DNA from: Candidatus Methylobacter titanis
GTDB taxonomy: Bacteria; Pseudomonadota; Gammaproteobacteria; Methylococcales; Methylomonadaceae
NCBI GenBank assembly: GCA_029946125.1
Contig: JAQSDX010000007.1
Span: 1-64,000 of the forward strand
Direction of reading: 5' to 3'
Length of the DNA stretch: 64,000 bases
Shown here: positions 18,307 through 27,842 of the stretch, in pieces
Position numbering within the stretch: the first letter of the stretch is position 1
Layout: every line of letters begins with the position of its first letter
Notes under the pieces: model-generated
What the model was told of the DNA's origin: nothing
Seen by the model: the letters and a program-made list of their open reading frames with translations, nothing else
Database searches by the model: none
Made by a program: the position numbers and the translations under genes

Positions 18307-19995
18307 ATGACTGAGCCATCCCTGCCTAGGTTACCAAAATCTGGTTTAGCCGGTTTAAAAGAAAACTGGCGTAGCGATTTGTTATCCGGTTTTCTGGTTT
18401 TTCTTATTGCGTTGCCGTTGTGCTTGGGTATAGCGATGGCGTCCGGTTTTCCGCCATCGTCCGGTATTATCACGGCTATTATTGGTGGGATGCTGGTTTC
18501 GCGTTTCAACGGGTCATTTGTAACGATTAACGGTCCGGCCGCCGGGTTGATTGTGGTGGTTCTTGGTGCGGTACAATCGTTGGGTGAAGGCGATGCGATG
18601 GCCGGTTACCGTTATACGCTGGCGGCTATCGTTATTGCCAGTGTGTTACAGATTCTGCTGGGCTTTTTTAAGGCGGGGCGGCTGAGCTCGTTTTTTCCGG
18701 CATCGGTGGTGCATGGTATGTTGGCGGCTATTGGCATTATTATCATGGCCAAGCAAATCAACGTGGTATTGGGTACTGCGCCGGAAAAAGGCAGTAGTCT
18801 GTTTTCGACTATCGCCCAGATTCCGCACAGCATTGTTAACCTTAATCCTGATATTGCCATTATCGGTGTTTCAGGATTGGTGATACTGATAATCTGGTCG
18901 GTTATAAAAAATCCTATCTTAAAGATGATTCCGGCTCCGCTCATCGTGGTGTTGGTGGGTATGGGCTTGGCGCGGTATTTTGACCTGCAACATGAGCACA
19001 TGTATTTGTTTCTGCCGGATGCCGATTTTTTGCCGCATCATGAAGAAACCGTCGGACCGAGGTTTCTAGTCGCTATTTCTGATAATTTCATGTCCGGTTT
19101 TTATTTCCCCGATTTTTCAAAATCACTGAATCTTGAATTCTGGGAAGCGGTGGTGAGCATTTGTTTGGTGGGCAGTCTTGAGAGTTTACTCAGCGCGATG
19201 GCGGTAGATAAACTTGATCCCTATAAACGTCATTCCAATCTTGATCGTGATTTAACTGCGGTGGGTGTTGGTAATCTGGTGGCCGGATTAATCGGTGGTT
19301 TGCCGATGATAGCGGAGATCGTGCGTAGTTCGGCTAATGTGAACAATGGGGCAAAAACCCAGTGGGCCAACTTTTTCCACGGCGCATTTTTATTGTTATT
19401 CGTGGTGCTGTTTCCGCGTTTGATTCACAGCATTCCGTTAGCGGCATTGGCTGCGTTGCTGGTCTTTACCGGTTTTCGGCTGGCTTCACCTAAAGAATTT
19501 GCCAAGGTCATGGGTGTTGGCAAAGAACAGTTGTTTATGTTCGTGGTGACGATTATCGGTGTATTGGCGACCGATTTATTAATCGGTGTCGGTATCGGCA
19601 TTTTAACCAAGTTTGCTATCCACCTGCTACGCGGCGTCAGGCTGAATAACCTGTTCAAGATTCATTTTGTTATTGACCCCAAAGACGATGATTCTGTTGT
19701 AGTCTCAATAGTAGGTGCTGCCATTTTCTCCAACTTCATGCCCTTAAAAACCGCTCTGGCCAATCTGGAAAACGGTAAGACGGTTATCTTTCAATTGAAC
19801 AATGCGTACATGCTTGATCATACCGTGATGGAATTCATTCATGATTTTCAGCATAACTATGAAAGGCAGGGCGGACAATGCAAGTTTTTCGGCATGGAAT
19901 ATCATGATACTTTTTCAGGACATCCTTTGGCGGTGCGCAGAATGAAGCGGAATCACATGAGTCGTCGTAAAAGCGACCATTATGGAATTAATTAG
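18307..19995 (+). CDS. SulP-family anion transporter with STAS domain (copy 1)
   Basis: This inner-membrane SLC26/SulP transporter could carry sulfate or, as in BicA-type proteins, bicarbonate with sodium. About twelve to fourteen hydrophobic segments span residues 20-440, starting with the family motif LVFLIALPLCLGIAMASG. A cytoplasmic STAS domain ends the protein (about 445-550, FKIHFVIDPKDDDSVVVSI ... LDHTVMEFIHDF). ATG 18307 has GAGGA six bases upstream; an in-frame ATG at 18292 is less likely. It is about 70 percent similar by eye to the second copy at 20792. Substrate is not decidable from sequence alone. Confidence 0.9.
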   Translation: MTEPSLPRLPKSGLAGLKENWRSDLLSGFLVFLIALPLCLGIAMASGFPPSSGIITAIIGGMLVSRFNGSFVTINGPAAGLIVVVLGAVQSLGEGDAMAGYRYTLAAIVIASVLQILLGFFKAGRLSSFFPASVVHGMLAAIGIIIMAKQINVVLGTAPEKGSSLFSTIAQIPHSIVNLNPDIAIIGVSGLVILIIWSVIKNPILKMIPAPLIVVLVGMGLARYFDLQHEHMYLFLPDADFLPHHEETVGPRFLVAISDNFMSGFYFPDFSKSLNLEFWEAVVSICLVGSLESLLSAMAVDKLDPYKRHSNLDRDLTAVGVGNLVAGLIGGLPMIAEIVRSSANVNNGAKTQWANFFHGAFLLLFVVLFPRLIHSIPLAALAALLVFTGFRLASPKEFAKVMGVGKEQLFMFVVTIIGVLATDLLIGVGIGILTKFAIHLLRGVRLNNLFKIHFVIDPKDDDSVVVSIVGAAIFSNFMPLKTALANLENGKTVIFQLNNAYMLDHTVMEFIHDFQHNYERQGGQCKFFGMEYHDTFSGHPLAVRRMKRNHMSRRKSDHYGIN

Positions 19996-20010
19996 ACGCA
20001 GATGTTTACT

Positions 20011-20043
20011 GTTAATAGTATTAAATGTTAATGCTATTAACAT
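20011..20043. promoter_or_regulatory. Nested palindromes upstream of the ribbon-helix-helix gene
   Basis: GTTAATAG (20011-20018) pairs with CTATTAAC (20034-20041), and ATGTTAAT (20025-20032) with ATTAACAT (20036-20043). Such symmetric AT-rich sites suit binding by a small dimeric regulator such as the ribbon-helix-helix protein encoded 55 bp downstream. Without a T-run it is a weaker terminator candidate. Confidence 0.45.
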
Positions 20044-20097
20044 TCAATGCTAGTTTTGATAATATGATGATTTAATTAATAACGATAAAGTCTTCTT

Positions 20098-20286
20098 ATG
20101 GAAACCTATACTGCCCGTTTGACATTATTGGTCGACCCGGATAAAAAACGGCTGTTCGAGAAAATTTGTGCCGCTCAGGATCTAACATCCTCACAGGTTG
20201 TGCGTCGCTTTATCCGCGAATATATCGATCAGCATGCCGCTCTAATTGATCAGGAAGCTTTGGCCGGAGAAACTAGTGAACATTGA
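20098..20286 (+). CDS. Small ribbon-helix-helix (CopG/Arc-like) protein
   Basis: This 62-residue protein has the ribbon-helix-helix layout: a beta strand (ETYTARLTLLVD), helix A (DKKRLFEKICAAQD), the turn LTSSQ, and helix B (VVRRFIREYIDQH). Proteins of this type are dimeric DNA binders and often autoregulators or antitoxins. No toxin gene is adjacent. Its place between two SulP paralogues and after nested palindromes suggests a local transcription factor. This role is an inference. Confidence 0.7.
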   Translation: METYTARLTLLVDPDKKRLFEKICAAQDLTSSQVVRRFIREYIDQHAALIDQEALAGETSEH

Positions 20287-20791
20287 GATTCATCTTGCGA
20301 CCTGAAGATTGTGCGGCGACTAACGCGCAGGGGGTATTGTGTTGCGTGGAAATGATGACCCTGAAAGGTTCAGTCAATTCTGGAGCGAAACCCCGATTGT
20401 TGCTCACAGCCTGGCAAGGCCTCAACTTGCTGGCAGGTGTGGTTACTTGTATCGCTTGACGGTTAAACCCTGATGCCGCAAAAGGCATTGGGAGAAAACG
20501 GGTCGAACAGTCTATGGTTGCCCTGAATGCATAAAGCATCAGCAAATTCCATGTGTTCGTCAAACGCCATGATACTACCGCCTCAAACTTTTGGGGGAAG
20601 TTAGACTGGGAACTACGTAAGGATACCCCAGTGAATTCTTTTTCAGGGAATTGAAGTTTAACAATACGAATGATGAAACTGCGGACTACTTACGTTTCGG
20701 AATTCAAAAAACAACTATCCATGATGAGTTTTTGCAGGTCTCTGCAAAGTAAATGGATCAAACGGCAATGCTTGAATCAACGAGGAATGGT
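20287..20791. other. 505-bp unexplained region between the RHH gene and the second SulP gene
   Basis: No convincing gene occupies this stretch. Several local hairpins are visible: GCAAG/CTTGC near 20416-20433, ATGCC/GGCAT near 20471-20490 and ATGC/GCAT near 20528-20541. The last 130 bp reads open in one frame to TAA at 20750-20752, without a start codon. It may be an insertion-sequence relic, a structured RNA or a decayed gene. The minus strand has a 96-codon frame with no recognisable domain, which I do not call. Confidence 0.4.
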
Positions 20792-22387
20792 ATGAATAAG
20801 CTTTCTCTGTCAACTTCACCAAAAACCGGCTTGGCCGGATTAAAAGAAAACTGGCGCAGTGATTTACAGTCCGGTTTTCTGGTTTTTCTTATCGCGTTGC
20901 CATTGTGCCTGGGTGTCTCTGTGGCTTCCGGCTTTCCACCGTCGGCGGGTATTATCACCGCTATTATCGGGGGGATGCTGGTATCGCGTATTAGCGGTTC
21001 ATACCTGACTATCAATGGGCCGGCTGCCGGGTTAATTGTGGTGGTTTTGGGGGCGGTGCAAGCGCTGGGTGAAGGCGATGCTTTGGCCGGTTATCGTTAT
21101 ACCTTGGCGGCGATTGTGGTAGCCAGTGTTTTGCAGATTCTGATGGGGAGATTTAAAATGGGACAGCTGAGTTCCTTTTTTCCCACGTCGGTGGTACATG
21201 GCATGTTGGCTGCGATTGGCATTATCATCATCGCTACACAAACCCATGTGATGCTGGGGGTAACGCCGCAACCAGGTAGTCTGTTTTCAATCATCGCACA
21301 GATTCCGCATAGCTTGCTGAGCATGAATGCTAAAATCGGCCTGATCAGTTTTTTAGGTTTGCTAATACTCATTATTTGGCCGTTAATCGGCAGCAAGATT
21401 CCCGCTGCGGTCATTGTGGTGCTGGCAGGTATACTGTTCGCCTGGCATTTTGATCTGGCAAAAGACGCGGTCATCGGCGGGCCGAAGATTATGGTTCCGC
21501 TTCCCGATAATTTTCTGGCCGACTTTTATTTTCCCGATTTTTCCAAACTATTCACCGTAGCCTTTTGGGAAGCCGTGATTGCTATCAGTCTAGTGGGCAG
21601 TATTGAAAGCATGCTGAGCGCGACAGCGGTCGATAAGCTGGATCCCTATAAACGCACTTCTGATCTTGATCGCGATTTAACGGCTATCGGAATCGGTAAC
21701 ATGGTAGCCGGTTTAATAGGCGGTTTGCCGATGATTTCTGACATTATCCGCAGTTCGGCAAATGTCAGAAATGGGGCCAAAACAGCCTGGGCTAACTTCT
21801 TTCATGGCTTGGTATTATTACTGTTTGTGGTCTTGTTTACTGGAGTTATACAAAGTATTCCACTGGCTTCATTGGCGGCATTATTGGTCTATACCGGTTA
21901 TCGTTTAGCCTCGCCTGCAATCTTCGCCAGTGTATTGGCTATTGGCAAAGATCAGTTATTCATATTTGTTGTTACGATTATCGGTGTGTTAGCGACCGAT
22001 CTATTGATAGGCGTCGCTTTGGGCATTATTGTTAAATTTGCCATTGATCTGGTACGAGGCGTTTGGCTTGGCAATCTGTTCAAGATTTATTTTACGATTC
22101 AACAACAGGATAACGATACACTCGTTGTCAAACTCTTAGGTTCGGCGTTATTTTCAAACTTCTTGCCGTTAAAAAAAGCGCTTGCCAGACTGGAGCCGGG
22201 TAAAACCATTATTTTTGATTTCACCGAGGGTTACCTGATTGATCATACCGTGATGGGATTTATCCATGATTTTAGACAAAACTATGAAGCTCAGGGCGGA
22301 CGCTGTCAGAAAGTAGGTAAAGCCTTGGAAACGTTTTCAGATCATGCGCTCGCTGCACGGTTAATGACAGCTGATGATAGAGGGTGA
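20792..22387 (+). CDS. SulP-family anion transporter with STAS domain (copy 2)
   Basis: A paralogue of the transporter at 18307, with the same domain order: about twelve to fourteen membrane segments, then a STAS domain (about 425-520, with LIDHTVMGFIHDF). The motifs FLIALPLCLGVSVASGFPP and NGPAAGLIVVVLGAVQ are shared almost exactly, so the two arose by duplication. The STAS ends differ most. The ATG at 20792 has GAGGAATGGT upstream; an ATG at 20753 would add 13 residues. An 11-bp hairpin separates it from the Ehr-like complex genes, which probably share its transcript. Confidence 0.9.
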   Translation: MNKLSLSTSPKTGLAGLKENWRSDLQSGFLVFLIALPLCLGVSVASGFPPSAGIITAIIGGMLVSRISGSYLTINGPAAGLIVVVLGAVQALGEGDALAGYRYTLAAIVVASVLQILMGRFKMGQLSSFFPTSVVHGMLAAIGIIIIATQTHVMLGVTPQPGSLFSIIAQIPHSLLSMNAKIGLISFLGLLILIIWPLIGSKIPAAVIVVLAGILFAWHFDLAKDAVIGGPKIMVPLPDNFLADFYFPDFSKLFTVAFWEAVIAISLVGSIESMLSATAVDKLDPYKRTSDLDRDLTAIGIGNMVAGLIGGLPMISDIIRSSANVRNGAKTAWANFFHGLVLLLFVVLFTGVIQSIPLASLAALLVYTGYRLASPAIFASVLAIGKDQLFIFVVTIIGVLATDLLIGVALGIIVKFAIDLVRGVWLGNLFKIYFTIQQQDNDTLVVKLLGSALFSNFLPLKKALARLEPGKTIIFDFTEGYLIDHTVMGFIHDFRQNYEAQGGRCQKVGKALETFSDHALAARLMTADDRG

Positions 22388-22396
22388 TTATAGAGC

Positions 22397-22442
22397 TGAC
22401 TTTAGTGAAACAAGCGTCAGTGACACGGCACCACTAAAGTCA
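22397..22442. repeat. Palindromic element between SulP copy 2 and the hyfB-like gene
   Basis: Perfect 11-bp arms TGACTTTAGTG (22397-22407) and CACTAAAGTCA (22432-22442) surround a 24-base loop. There is no T-run, so read-through into the downstream genes is possible. It resembles the ACTAAAGTC part of the repeat at 24609-24665. Confidence 0.6.
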
Positions 22443-22471
22443 CTCCTCCTCCAACATTAACTGAGAATTTC

Positions 22472-24598
22472 ATGATCCTTGTATTAGCTTATTGCGCTGT
22501 TCTGTTAAGCTTTGCTTCCGGCTTGTTGGCATTGATGATGCATCAGCGCCACAATTTTCTGGCGCTTAGTCAATATTGGTTGAAAAAATCTCCTGACAGT
22601 AATCGAAATTACGAGTTAGTGATCGATAGTAGTCTGGAAGAAAAGCAGTTTTTGATTTTGCTACGGCAAGCGGTGTTTGTTTTGCTGGGTTTGTCCGGCA
22701 TTTTTGCCGTGCTGGCCGGGTTGAGCGTATTAATCAGTAAAGAGGTTGTCACCGATCAAATCAGTTTGGGCCTGCCTTGGCTGCCTTGGCATGTCCGTTT
22801 TGACTGCTTGTCAGGTTTTTTCTTTTTAATCGTGGGTATTGCGGTAAGCGCAGTCAGTCTATATGGGCCGGGCTATGTCAATAGTTATGACGAAAGCCAG
22901 CATCCATTTGCCGTTTTGGGCTTGTTTACCGGACTGTTCGTTGCCGGGATGTTACTGGTGCTGTTGGCCGATGACGCCTTCTTTTTCATGATTGCCTGGG
23001 AGTTGATGTCGGTTGCCAGTTATTTTCTGGTGGCGTTCCAGCATGAAAATTCAGCCAATCGCCGCGCCGCTTTTCTTTATTTATTGATGGCAGAAGTCGG
23101 TGCATTAGCCATTATTCTGGGCTTTGGCGTACTGGCCGGTTTTGCAGACGGCTTTACTTTCGATGCCTTGCGTGAGGCGAAGCTGTCAACTACCTGGGCC
23201 AGCATCGCCTTTATGTTGGCACTGCTCGGTTTCGGCATGAAGGCCGGTATAGTCCCCGTGCATGTTTGGTTGCCGGAAGCGCATCCGGTGGCGCCTTCGC
23301 ATATTTCCGCATTGATGAGCGGGGTGATGCTTAAAGTCGCCCTCTACGGACTGATTCGTTTCTGCTTTGATTTGCTCGGCGATGTGCACTGGCAATGGGG
23401 GGTGGTGCTGCTGATACTGGGAACTATTTCGGCGCTGGGCGGTATTTTGTACGCGATGATGCAGACCAATTTAAAACGCTTGTTGGCTTACAGTTCGGTC
23501 GAAAACATCGGCATTATCTTTATGGTACTGGGGCTGTCGATGATTTTTATGGCAAACGGTCAGCCGCAACTGGCTGCACTGGGTTTATTGGCGGCGTTGT
23601 TTCACGCCTTTAATCATGCCTTGTTCAAAAATTTATTGTTTCTGGGCGCAGGCATCATTCAACATCAAACCCATCAGTTAAATATCGACATGATGGGCGG
23701 ACTGATTAAAAAAATGCCGAAAACCAGTGTGTTATTTTTGATCGGCTGTATGAGTATCTCGTCATTACCGTTGTTTAACGGCTTTGTTTCGGAATGGCTG
23801 GCTTTTCAGACCGCATTACAGGTCGATGTGCTGGACAATGGCGTATTGCGCAGCTTGATACCGGTTGCCGCCGCCGCATTAGCCTTGACAGCGGCATTGG
23901 CGGCCGCCTGTTTTGTCAAAGTATTCGGCTTGATCTTTTTGGGACAACCCCGTTCTCATCATTGCGATAAAGCGCATGAAGTCCAGGACAAAGGCATGCT
24001 GGCAGGTCCTGCACTACTGGCCGGTTTGTGCTTTTTGTTCGGGATTTTTCCTGGCCCGGTAATCAGTCTGATCAACGGCGTTTCCGGGCAATTATTAGGT
24101 GAAACCTTACCGAATGACGCCGCTTTAGGCTGGTTGTGGCTGGCACCGGTTTCTGCTAATCAAGCTTCTTATGCTCCTCCGTTAGTTCTGATCGGAGCGC
24201 TGATTGCCGGCGGCATCAGTTTTTGGTATTTGCGGCGCAATCCCACAACGGCGTTACGCAGAGCTGAAACCTGGGATTGCGGTTTTGGCGGGTTAACGCC
24301 GAGTATGCAATACAGCAGCAGCGCTTTTACCATGCCTTTCCGGCGGATTTTCGCCAAAGTCTGGATTGTCGACGAGCAGATCGATAAAGACATGCACGGC
24401 GCAATGAATCAGGATGTGGCGGCGGTTCATTATCAGTTGCAGATTCAGGATCACAGTTGGCCGCGTTTGTATGAACCGATTGAACACGGGGTAAACGCAT
24501 TAGCCAAATTAGTGGGGCGCATTCAAACAGGCAATATCCGGCTTTATCTTAGCTATTCGCTTGCAACTTTACTATTACTGTTATGGGTAATCAGCTGA
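22472..24598 (+). CDS. HyfB/HycC-like antiporter subunit of an Ehr-type membrane complex
   Basis: This large membrane protein of the NuoL/NuoM/Mrp-antiporter superfamily translocates ions in complex I, Hyf and related complexes. About sixteen hydrophobic segments are visible, including the proton-channel motifs (DDAFFFMIAWELMSVASYF, GFGMKAGIVPVHVWLPEAHP, HAFNHALFKNLLFLGAG) with conserved Glu, Lys and His. The 708-residue length matches HyfB (about 670). It is the first of six consecutive genes, all in one direction. Confidence 0.88.
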   Translation: MILVLAYCAVLLSFASGLLALMMHQRHNFLALSQYWLKKSPDSNRNYELVIDSSLEEKQFLILLRQAVFVLLGLSGIFAVLAGLSVLISKEVVTDQISLGLPWLPWHVRFDCLSGFFFLIVGIAVSAVSLYGPGYVNSYDESQHPFAVLGLFTGLFVAGMLLVLLADDAFFFMIAWELMSVASYFLVAFQHENSANRRAAFLYLLMAEVGALAIILGFGVLAGFADGFTFDALREAKLSTTWASIAFMLALLGFGMKAGIVPVHVWLPEAHPVAPSHISALMSGVMLKVALYGLIRFCFDLLGDVHWQWGVVLLILGTISALGGILYAMMQTNLKRLLAYSSVENIGIIFMVLGLSMIFMANGQPQLAALGLLAALFHAFNHALFKNLLFLGAGIIQHQTHQLNIDMMGGLIKKMPKTSVLFLIGCMSISSLPLFNGFVSEWLAFQTALQVDVLDNGVLRSLIPVAAAALALTAALAAACFVKVFGLIFLGQPRSHHCDKAHEVQDKGMLAGPALLAGLCFLFGIFPGPVISLINGVSGQLLGETLPNDAALGWLWLAPVSANQASYAPPLVLIGALIAGGISFWYLRRNPTTALRRAETWDCGFGGLTPSMQYSSSAFTMPFRRIFAKVWIVDEQIDKDMHGAMNQDVAAVHYQLQIQDHSWPRLYEPIEHGVNALAKLVGRIQTGNIRLYLSYSLATLLLLLWVIS

Positions 24599-24608
24599 TG
24601 ATCACCAG

Positions 24609-24665
24609 TGTGGGAGCGACTTCAGTCGCCCAATGTATCAACGGGGGACTAAAGTCGCCTCCACA
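24609..24665. repeat. REP-like palindromic element
   Basis: TGTGGGAGCGAC (24609-24620) mirrors GTCGCCTCCACA (24654-24665) almost perfectly. Inside, GCGACT/AGTCGC forms a second stem. TGTGGGAGCGACTTCAGTCGC resembles REP elements common in gammaproteobacteria. It lies in the 80-bp gap before the hyfC-like gene. Confidence 0.75.
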
Positions 24666-24680
24666 GTATGGAGAAATGCG

Positions 24681-25625
24681 ATGAATTGGTTAATAGCCGT
24701 GTTACAAACCACCTTGTTTGTCATCCTGGCGCCGTTATTGGCCGGCTGGGTCAAATGCTGCAAATGTCGATTACAGAATCGCAAAGCCCCTTCTGTTTTT
24801 CAGTCTTACCGGGATTTGCTTAAATTAACCTATAAACAACCCGTAGTCTCGGAACAGGCTTCATGGTTATTTATTAAAGCGCCATACATTATTTTCTCAG
24901 CAACAGTGTTGGCGGCAACCGTGGTGCCGTTGATTGCCGTTGATTTGCCGACTTCGGCCAGCGCCGATGTCATTGTGATGGTGGGTTTTTTTGCCTTTGC
25001 CCGGTTTTTTCTGGCGTTGGCAGGTCTAGACGTTGGTACCGCGTTCGGTGGCATGGGCTCATCTCGGGAAATGACTATTTCATCGCTGGCGGAACCGGCG
25101 ATGTTGATGGCTATTTTTACCCTGACCATGGCGGCATCGACGACCAACTTATCCTTTGCTATCGCCCATGTGCTCGGTGAAGGTTTAGTTTTACGGCCTT
25201 CGTTTGTATTTGCTTTGGCTGCGTTGATACTGGTTGCCATTGCCGAAACCGGTCGCATTCCGGTGGATAATCCGGCGACGCATCTGGAGTTGACCATGAT
25301 TCATGAAGCGATGATTCTTGAATACAGCGGTCGTCATCTGGGGCTGATTGAGTGGGCGAGTCAGTTGAAGTTGATGTTGTATGGTGTGTTGATCGCCAAT
25401 ATCTTTTTCCCCTGGGGCATAGCCGAAACTCTTAGTCTTGAAGCGCTGGGCTATGGCTTGTTGGCTATTATGGGCAAACTTGCGGTGCTGGCGATTTTTC
25501 TGGCGATAGCGGAAACGCTGGTTGCAAAAATGCGCCTGTTTCGGGTGCAGGAATACCTCAGTTTTGCCTATTTGTTAGGCTTGCTGGGAATGTTAAGCCA
25601 CATCATTTTAGAGGCGTCGAGGTGA
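24681..25625 (+). CDS. HyfC/HycD/NuoH-like membrane subunit
   Basis: This is the subunit that connects the soluble arm to the membrane arm in complex I and group 4 hydrogenases (NuoH family). About eight hydrophobic segments, GRIPVDNPATHLELTMIHEAMILE (24 residues, at about 193-216) with its conserved acidic residues, and YRDLLKLTYKQP near residue 35 are typical. The ATG at 24681 follows GGAGAAATGCG; a longer reading into the upstream repeat is rejected. Length is 314 residues. Confidence 0.9.
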   Translation: MNWLIAVLQTTLFVILAPLLAGWVKCCKCRLQNRKAPSVFQSYRDLLKLTYKQPVVSEQASWLFIKAPYIIFSATVLAATVVPLIAVDLPTSASADVIVMVGFFAFARFFLALAGLDVGTAFGGMGSSREMTISSLAEPAMLMAIFTLTMAASTTNLSFAIAHVLGEGLVLRPSFVFALAALILVAIAETGRIPVDNPATHLELTMIHEAMILEYSGRHLGLIEWASQLKLMLYGVLIANIFFPWGIAETLSLEALGYGLLAIMGKLAVLAIFLAIAETLVAKMRLFRVQEYLSFAYLLGLLGMLSHIILEASR

Positions 25626-25632
25626 TGAGTGA

Positions 25633-25695
25633 TCAAGGTGCAAGGCAAAAACCGCGCATCGTATTCCTCCTTTTGCCTTGCATCTTTAACCTTGA
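25633..25695. repeat. Inverted repeat between hyfC-like and hyfE-like genes
   Basis: GCAAGGCAAAA (25640-25650) pairs perfectly with TTTTGCCTTGC (25671-25681), and the flanks TCAAGG/CCTTGA (25633-25638, 25690-25695) extend the stem. The AAGG-rich units resemble those at 39015-39076 and at the nusB end. Confidence 0.7.
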
Positions 25696-25704
25696 GTCTT
25701 AATC

Positions 25705-26382
25705 ATGAACATTGAACAATTAGATTTTTATACGCAGGCGATTTTATCGATGGCGGCATTGGTCGGGCTTACCTCGTTTCTTATGTTAGGGCAGGGACGG
25801 TTGCTGCGGCTGATTTTTGTCTTTGCCCTGCAGGGTTTTTTATTAACCTTGACCACGGTATTGGCGGCATACAGTCTGGATAGCCATCATCTGTATATTT
25901 CTGCGGTGCTGACTTTGCTGCTGAAAGTTATTTTTATCCCGTGGATGTTGAGGCGGCAGGTTTTAAAAATGGCTATGCATCGCGATATTGAAGCCTTAAA
26001 AAATAATACCGTGGTGATGATGGGCGGAGCCAGTCTGATGGTCTTCAGTTATTACGTGCTGCACCCTATTGTGCAATCCTCATCGGTGGTCATGCTGAAT
26101 GCTTTGGCCGTCAGTCTTTCCGTGATGCTGCTAGGCATGTTGTTAATGATTTCGCATCGGCAGGCTATCGCCCATGTGGTTGGCTTTATGTCGATAGAAA
26201 ACGGTTTGTTTTTCGCAGCCATTGTTGCCACTAATGGTATGCCGATGGTGGTTGAACTGGGTATTGCCTTCGACGTACTGGTGGCGGCGGTGCTGTTCGG
26301 CATCTTTTTCCTGCACATCCGCACCAGTATTGATTCGCTGGATGTCGATCTGCTAAACAAGTTACACGAGGTGGATAAATGA
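25705..26382 (+). CDS. HyfE-like small membrane subunit
   Basis: The 225-residue protein has about seven hydrophobic segments and resembles HyfE, the NuoK/MrpC-related subunit of group 4 membrane complexes. FMSIENGLFFAAIVATNG (about 165-185) carries a conserved Glu that NuoK-type proteins use in ion transfer. It overlaps the next gene by 4 bp. Sequence conservation in this subunit is low, and the call rests mainly on position and topology. Confidence 0.82.
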   Translation: MNIEQLDFYTQAILSMAALVGLTSFLMLGQGRLLRLIFVFALQGFLLTLTTVLAAYSLDSHHLYISAVLTLLLKVIFIPWMLRRQVLKMAMHRDIEALKNNTVVMMGGASLMVFSYYVLHPIVQSSSVVMLNALAVSLSVMLLGMLLMISHRQAIAHVVGFMSIENGLFFAAIVATNGMPMVVELGIAFDVLVAAVLFGIFFLHIRTSIDSLDVDLLNKLHEVDK

Positions 26383-27842
26383 TTGCCGTCTATTTGGTCT
26401 TATTGATACCGTTAGTCGGCATACTCTATTTTGCGCTGTCTGGACACCGAGAAGACACCGGAAGAATGAATGTCCGCTTCAACGGCATCACGTTGCTGGC
26501 CACTGTCTGGCTTGCGATTAATGTACTTAATCAGGGTACGATAATTTCAACAGACAAGGCTTTTTTAATCGATCCGTTTAATGTGTATTTGATTGTGTTA
26601 ACGGCTTTTGTCGGCTTCACCACGTCGATATTTTCCTCGCCCTATATGGCGCATGAAAAGGAAATCGGCAAGCTCAGTGATAAGCGCTTAAAACTGTATT
26701 ACTCCATGTTTCAGGGTTTTATGCTGGCCATGTACCTGGTATTGACCACCAATAATATGGGAATCATGTGGGTGGCGATGGAAGGCGCGACGCTGGCAAC
26801 CGTGATGCTGGTTAGTCTGTACCGTACACCGGAGTCTATCGAGGCGGCGTGGAAATATTTTATTTTGTGCGGTGTGGGTATTGCCCAGGCGCTGTTCGGC
26901 ACTATTTTGCTGTATTACGCGGCAGTGCAGATAGGCGACGGGGAAAATGCCTTGCTGTGGTCGGTGCTTTACGAAAACGCCGATAAATTAAATCCGGAAA
27001 TTCTTAATATTGCCTTTGTTTTTTTACTGATTGGTTACGGTACCAAAATCGGTCTGGTACCTTTGCATAACTGGTTGCCGGATGCCCATTCCGAAGGTCC
27101 GACGCCGATGTCGGCGGTATTGTCGGGATTGCTGTTAAACGATGCCCTATACGCGGTGGTGCGCAATAAAATGCTGGTGGATGGAGCGACAGACTCCAAT
27201 ATGGCCGGTTATCTGATGATGGGCTTCGGCCTGCTGTCGTTCCTGGTCGCCGCGATACTGCTGCACCGACAGAAAGATATCAAACGACTGTTCAGTTACT
27301 CATCCATTGAGCACATGGGACTGATGACCTTTGCCTTCGGCATCGGCGGTCCGTTAGCCACATTTGCCGCCTTGCTGCACATGACCGTGCATTCACTGAC
27401 CAAGTCGGCCATTTTTGTTACTGTAGGTTATGCGGCGCAGCTTGCCGGAACCCAGCGTATAGACCAGATACGCGGCCTGATTAAAACCCAGCCCAAGATT
27501 GGTTGGGGGCTGTTGATCGGCACCATTTCCATTGCCGGATTTCCACCGTTTGGCGTCTTCACCAGTGAATTTCTGGTGCTGCTGGCGACCATGCACAGTT
27601 ATCCGTGGTTGACGCTACCGCTGCTGCTGGGGATCGGCATCGCCTTTGCCGGACTGTTCCGGCATATCCAGCCGATGGTTTACGGCGACAGACCCGAAGG
27701 GCAGAATCCGATTAAAGCCAATTTGTGGCCGGTGACGATACATCTTGCCTTGGTGCTTTGGCTGGGTCTGGCTATCCCCGGCTTCCTGGCGCACTGGTTT
27801 TCACAAGCGACACTGTTGATTTCCGGGAGTACGCCGTTATGA
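26379..27842 (+). CDS. HyfF-like antiporter subunit
   Basis: This is a second NuoL/M/N-type antiporter-like subunit (487 residues, about 13-14 hydrophobic segments). YGTKIGLVPLHNWLPDAHSE and HMTVHSLTKSAIFVTVGYA contain the Lys and His residues of the putative ion path. It overlaps hyfE-like upstream (TAAATGA region) and the large-subunit gene downstream (ATGA). With the hyfB-like protein it gives the complex two pump-like modules. Confidence 0.88.
   Translation: MIAVYLVLLIPLVGILYFALSGHREDTGRMNVRFNGITLLATVWLAINVLNQGTIISTDKAFLIDPFNVYLIVLTAFVGFTTSIFSSPYMAHEKEIGKLSDKRLKLYYSMFQGFMLAMYLVLTTNNMGIMWVAMEGATLATVMLVSLYRTPESIEAAWKYFILCGVGIAQALFGTILLYYAAVQIGDGENALLWSVLYENADKLNPEILNIAFVFLLIGYGTKIGLVPLHNWLPDAHSEGPTPMSAVLSGLLLNDALYAVVRNKMLVDGATDSNMAGYLMMGFGLLSFLVAAILLHRQKDIKRLFSYSSIEHMGLMTFAFGIGGPLATFAALLHMTVHSLTKSAIFVTVGYAAQLAGTQRIDQIRGLIKTQPKIGWGLLIGTISIAGFPPFGVFTSEFLVLLATMHSYPWLTLPLLLGIGIAFAGLFRHIQPMVYGDRPEGQNPIKANLWPVTIHLALVLWLGLAIPGFLAHWFSQATLLISGSTPL

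Noticed and set aside
20273-20563. 96-codon minus-strand frame opposite the RHH downstream region
   Set aside because: No recognisable domain and no clear ribosome-binding site; it overlaps the end of the RHH gene.
24830-25297. 155-codon minus-strand frame inside the hyfC-like gene
   Set aside because: It is a shadow of the real plus-strand gene, with skewed composition and no domain.
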